Shown piece after piece: positions 61,285 through 64,000 of a stretch of DNA of 64,000 bases. Each line of letters starts with the position of its first letter. Position 1 is the first letter of the stretch. This DNA comes from an uncultured Pelagibacteraceae bacterium (GTDB lineage: Bacteria > Pseudomonadota > Alphaproteobacteria > Pelagibacterales > Pelagibacteraceae), in NCBI GenBank assembly GCA_902596975.1, contig CACJWS010000005.1, positions 7,501 to 71,500 on the forward strand. Reading direction: 5' to 3'. The translations under genes were made by a program, and so were the position numbers. The notes below the pieces were generated by a model. That model was not told the DNA's origin, did no database searches, and saw only the letters and a program-made list of their open reading frames with translations.

Positions 61285-61806
61285 TTAAACAACAACTCTA
61301 TTAGAAGTTTTTTGTTTAGACAATTTTTTTATTATTAAATCTTTTTTTATTTTAGATAAATAATCAATGATTAGTTTTCCATCTAAGTGATTTATTTCAT
61401 GTTGTAAACATGTTGAGAGTAGTCCATCACATTCCATTTCTTTCTTATCACCATTTTCATCTATATAAGATACAGTACAAATTTCTGGTCTCTCTATCTC
61501 AATAAAGGTATTAGGTATTGATAAACAACCTTCCTCATATGTAGACATTTTTTCACTTAGAGTTTTTATTTGTGGATTAATAAAACATAAAGGTTTTTTT
61601 TCATTTTCATTTTTTGAGACATCTAAAACAACTACTCTTTTAAGGATTCCAACTTGAACAGCTGCTAAACCTATGCCATTGTGATGGTACATAGTTTCAA
61701 ATAAATCTTTTATGAGCTTTTTTTCATTAACATCAACTTTATTTAATGGCTCAGATTTTTTTCTAAGAATATCATCAGGTACTGTGATTAGTTCTTTTAC
61801 TGACAT
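61285..61806 (-). CDS. def: peptide deformylase
   Basis: GIGLAAVQVGILKRVVVLD, EEGCLSIPN, LQHEINHLDGKLIIDYLS. Confidence 0.96.
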   Translation of the reverse strand: MSVKELITVPDDILRKKSEPLNKVDVNEKKLIKDLFETMYHHNGIGLAAVQVGILKRVVVLDVSKNENEKKPLCFINPQIKTLSEKMSTYEEGCLSIPNTFIEIERPEICTVSYIDENGDKKEMECDGLLSTCLQHEINHLDGKLIIDYLSKIKKDLIIKKLSKQKTSNRVVV

Positions 61807-61820
61807 AATTTATTTATTGT

Positions 61821-63560
61821 TTAAACTTTTAAAGGCAAGACTTCTATTAGAATTTCATTCCTTAAGTCTACATTTTTTAGCTCGTTCATAGTTGAAACTA
61901 ATAAATTCACAGTGTTTATATCTAGATCTTCAAGGTTACTTTCACCAACAATATCTACTATTTTAATTAATAATAAGCCTAACTCTCCATTCGATAGCAT
62001 TTGTTTTATATCAGAGGAAAATTGATAGTTGTATTCATAAAGGTTTGAATATTTTTTATCTATTTTTACACCATCTGATTTAAGAGATTCAATAAGAATC
62101 ATATCTTTTGTAGAAAAAACATATTTTTTGTTTCTTTTAATTTTTTTCAAAATATCGTTTGTTTCCTTTTCAGCTTTAGGCAAACTAGTTTTATTTAAAA
62201 AGTAATTTAATAATTTTGACTGATGTATTTTTTTATTATTAAATTTTATCTTTCTCTCTTTTTTTAACTTATTGTTGGTATGATTTTCATAAAAGGTAGT
62301 AAAATTAGAGGGAACATCATCTTTTTTTATTTTTTTTAATATTACTTTGATTTCATTATCAAACGCATTATCTAATTTTTTTTTTTGGAATGATTTATAT
62401 AGTTCAGACGCCATACTTAATCTTTGCTCAACATCAACAGATAGAAGCAATCTTTGATATAATAAAGCTCTGCCTTCATAATCTGGAAGTAGCTTATAAG
62501 CATCTTTGGCATTTAATAGTTGTGTTATGTTAAATTGAAATTTTTTATATGTATCTAATAGTTCTCTTTCATCAAATACATTTTCATGAGTTGCTCTTTC
62601 TAATAATCTTAAATCTTCTGGATTTTCAATATCAAAGGAATTTACATTTTTAAGAATATTTGATGACGACAAATAACTCCAGATATATCTAGGTGAGTCC
62701 ATTTTTGGCTCATAATTAAAATCATTATTTGTTTTATGAGATAAGTGAAAATATAAAATATTTTCGTCTGAAATTATTTCATCTTTGCTTGCGTAACCCA
62801 TTAATATATTAAATTTATTTTCAAAAAAAGTGTCAATCTCATCCAACTCTTTTGACAAATCAAAAAGTAGTTGAGCTTGTTCTTTTTTATCTTCTAGAAT
62901 TAAACAATAAATTTTAAAATTATTTAAATACTTATCAGTAATAGCACCGCTAATATTAAATATCTCACATGCTTTTTTTACCTCAGAGTTTGAAAGAAAA
63001 TATTCCGAGTAAAATTTAATCAATTTATTTTTATTAGAAACTTCAGAATTATTGATTAAAAATTCTTTAATTAATTCAAAATCTTTTTTATTTATTAAAT
63101 GATTAAATTTAAACTCTAAAAATTCCTCTTCAGTAATATTATTTGTAGGAATATATGAGTTTGTTAGTAAAGCTATGTCTAATATTTTTTTTGAAAATTC
63201 AGATAAGTTTCTATTTAAATTTTTATTTAAAATACTTTTAATTAACTCCCCATCGCTATTCGACCACATGTCAATTTTTAGGCCATTCTGTGCAGGATCA
63301 TATAATCCTGCTAATTTTATAGTGGATGACTCAATTTCTTTATTTATCACTATCTCAGAACTAGATTGAACTGATAATGTTTTATTAGTATTTAGATTAT
63401 TGCTTGCATTTATATTTGAAGTAGAATTTTCTTTGTTAATGATGTCTTTTTTTTCAATTTTCCATATATCGACTGGTTCATTAGCAAAAGAACAAGTATA
63501 AAAAAATAAAATTAAGGTTAGTTTGGAAATTGTTTTACTTAATTGTTTTAAAATTTTCAT
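61821..63560 (-). CDS. secreted hypothetical protein (579 aa), helical-repeat-like
   Basis: N-terminal signal peptide KLTLILFFYTCSFANE; no recognised catalytic motifs; alpha-helix-rich. Confidence 0.6.
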   Translation of the reverse strand: MKILKQLSKTISKLTLILFFYTCSFANEPVDIWKIEKKDIINKENSTSNINASNNLNTNKTLSVQSSSEIVINKEIESSTIKLAGLYDPAQNGLKIDMWSNSDGELIKSILNKNLNRNLSEFSKKILDIALLTNSYIPTNNITEEEFLEFKFNHLINKKDFELIKEFLINNSEVSNKNKLIKFYSEYFLSNSEVKKACEIFNISGAITDKYLNNFKIYCLILEDKKEQAQLLFDLSKELDEIDTFFENKFNILMGYASKDEIISDENILYFHLSHKTNNDFNYEPKMDSPRYIWSYLSSSNILKNVNSFDIENPEDLRLLERATHENVFDERELLDTYKKFQFNITQLLNAKDAYKLLPDYEGRALLYQRLLLSVDVEQRLSMASELYKSFQKKKLDNAFDNEIKVILKKIKKDDVPSNFTTFYENHTNNKLKKERKIKFNNKKIHQSKLLNYFLNKTSLPKAEKETNDILKKIKRNKKYVFSTKDMILIESLKSDGVKIDKKYSNLYEYNYQFSSDIKQMLSNGELGLLLIKIVDIVGESNLEDLDINTVNLLVSTMNELKNVDLRNEILIEVLPLKV

Positions 63561-63675
63561 TAGGCAAGATCACTTCAATTTTTTTATTGGGGGATGGGAA
63601 ATCAATCTGACTCAAAACAACAATAGACAAAATTAATATAAAAAAAATTATTCCAGCTTTAATTGCAAATTTCAT
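63535..63675 (-). CDS. small single-pass membrane protein (46 aa), hypothetical
   Basis: Reverse-strand ORF MKFAIKAGIIFFILILSIVVLSQIDFPSPNKKIEVILPNENFKTIK*; overlaps the start of the 61821-63560 gene; not in the ORF track because of length. Confidence 0.5.
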   Translation of the reverse strand: MKFAIKAGIIFFILILSIVVLSQIDFPSPNKKIEVILPNENFKTIK

Positions 63676-63771
63676 ATTATGTTATATTCCTTTGTAGTAT
63701 AATGTTTTAAAAGCATATAATTTTGTAAAATCAAAATAAGACATATTTGTGTTTTTTCAACTTAGAAATAT

Positions 63772-64000
63772 ATGGAATCAAATAAAAATCTAGTTTTAGT
63801 AGGTATGATGGGTTCGGGAAAGACATTAATTGGAAAATTGATTTCTAAACAAACCAAACTTAAATTTATTGATTTAGATGATAAAATTGAAGAAAAAGAA
63901 AAAATGAAAATTACAGAAATTTTCAAAAAAAAGGGAGAAAAATACTTCCGTGAATGTGAAGAAGAAATAACATTGTCATGTTTAAAAGGTGAGAAACAAA
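63772..64000 (+). CDS. aroK: shikimate kinase, partial (runs off window end)
   Basis: MESNKNLVLVGMMGSGKTLIGKLISKQTKLKFIDLDDKIEEKEKMKITEIFKKKGEKYFRECEEE. Confidence 0.92.
   Translation, partial: MESNKNLVLVGMMGSGKTLIGKLISKQTKLKFIDLDDKIEEKEKMKITEIFKKKGEKYFRECEEEITLSCLKGEKQ

Overview
AT-rich window with the character of a Pelagibacterales (SAR11-like) alphaproteobacterial chromosome; the lineage is inferred from gene content and order, no search was run. It contains a minus-strand rRNA operon (16S, tRNA-Ile, tRNA-Ala, 5' part of 23S), tRNA-His, tRNA-Phe, tRNA-Thr, a small SRP RNA, and about 55 densely packed, mostly housekeeping genes: release factor/ispG/lysC, secA, accA, glcB, recR/dnaX, kdsB, argF/argD, gcrA, an LPS-export block, aroA-cmk-rpsA-ihfB, a pyrF-trpF-trpB-trpA-accD-folC block, a nuclease cluster, a his cluster, rpmH-rnpA-yidD-yidC-argB, dapD-dapE, and truA-fmt-def. 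No CRISPR array, prophage or transposon was seen. Best candidates for something new: (1) the trpF/trpB/trpA-position genes encode proteins with co-ordinated changes at catalytic and inter-subunit positions, including simultaneous loss of both partners of the alphaAsp56-betaLys167 salt bridge, suggesting a repurposed tryptophan-synthase-like system; (2) a His-rich 24-aa leader ORF (MTKIVILNKETHRHHFHAGCTLAI) with a possible attenuator hairpin directly upstream of tRNA-His-hisS-hisZ-sulfotransferase-hisG; (3) an adjacent HDAC-family deacetylase and SET-domain methyltransferase lying between dapE and truA; (4) AccA with a C-terminal transmembrane-like tail; (5) a PAPS-type sulfotransferase embedded in the his cluster.
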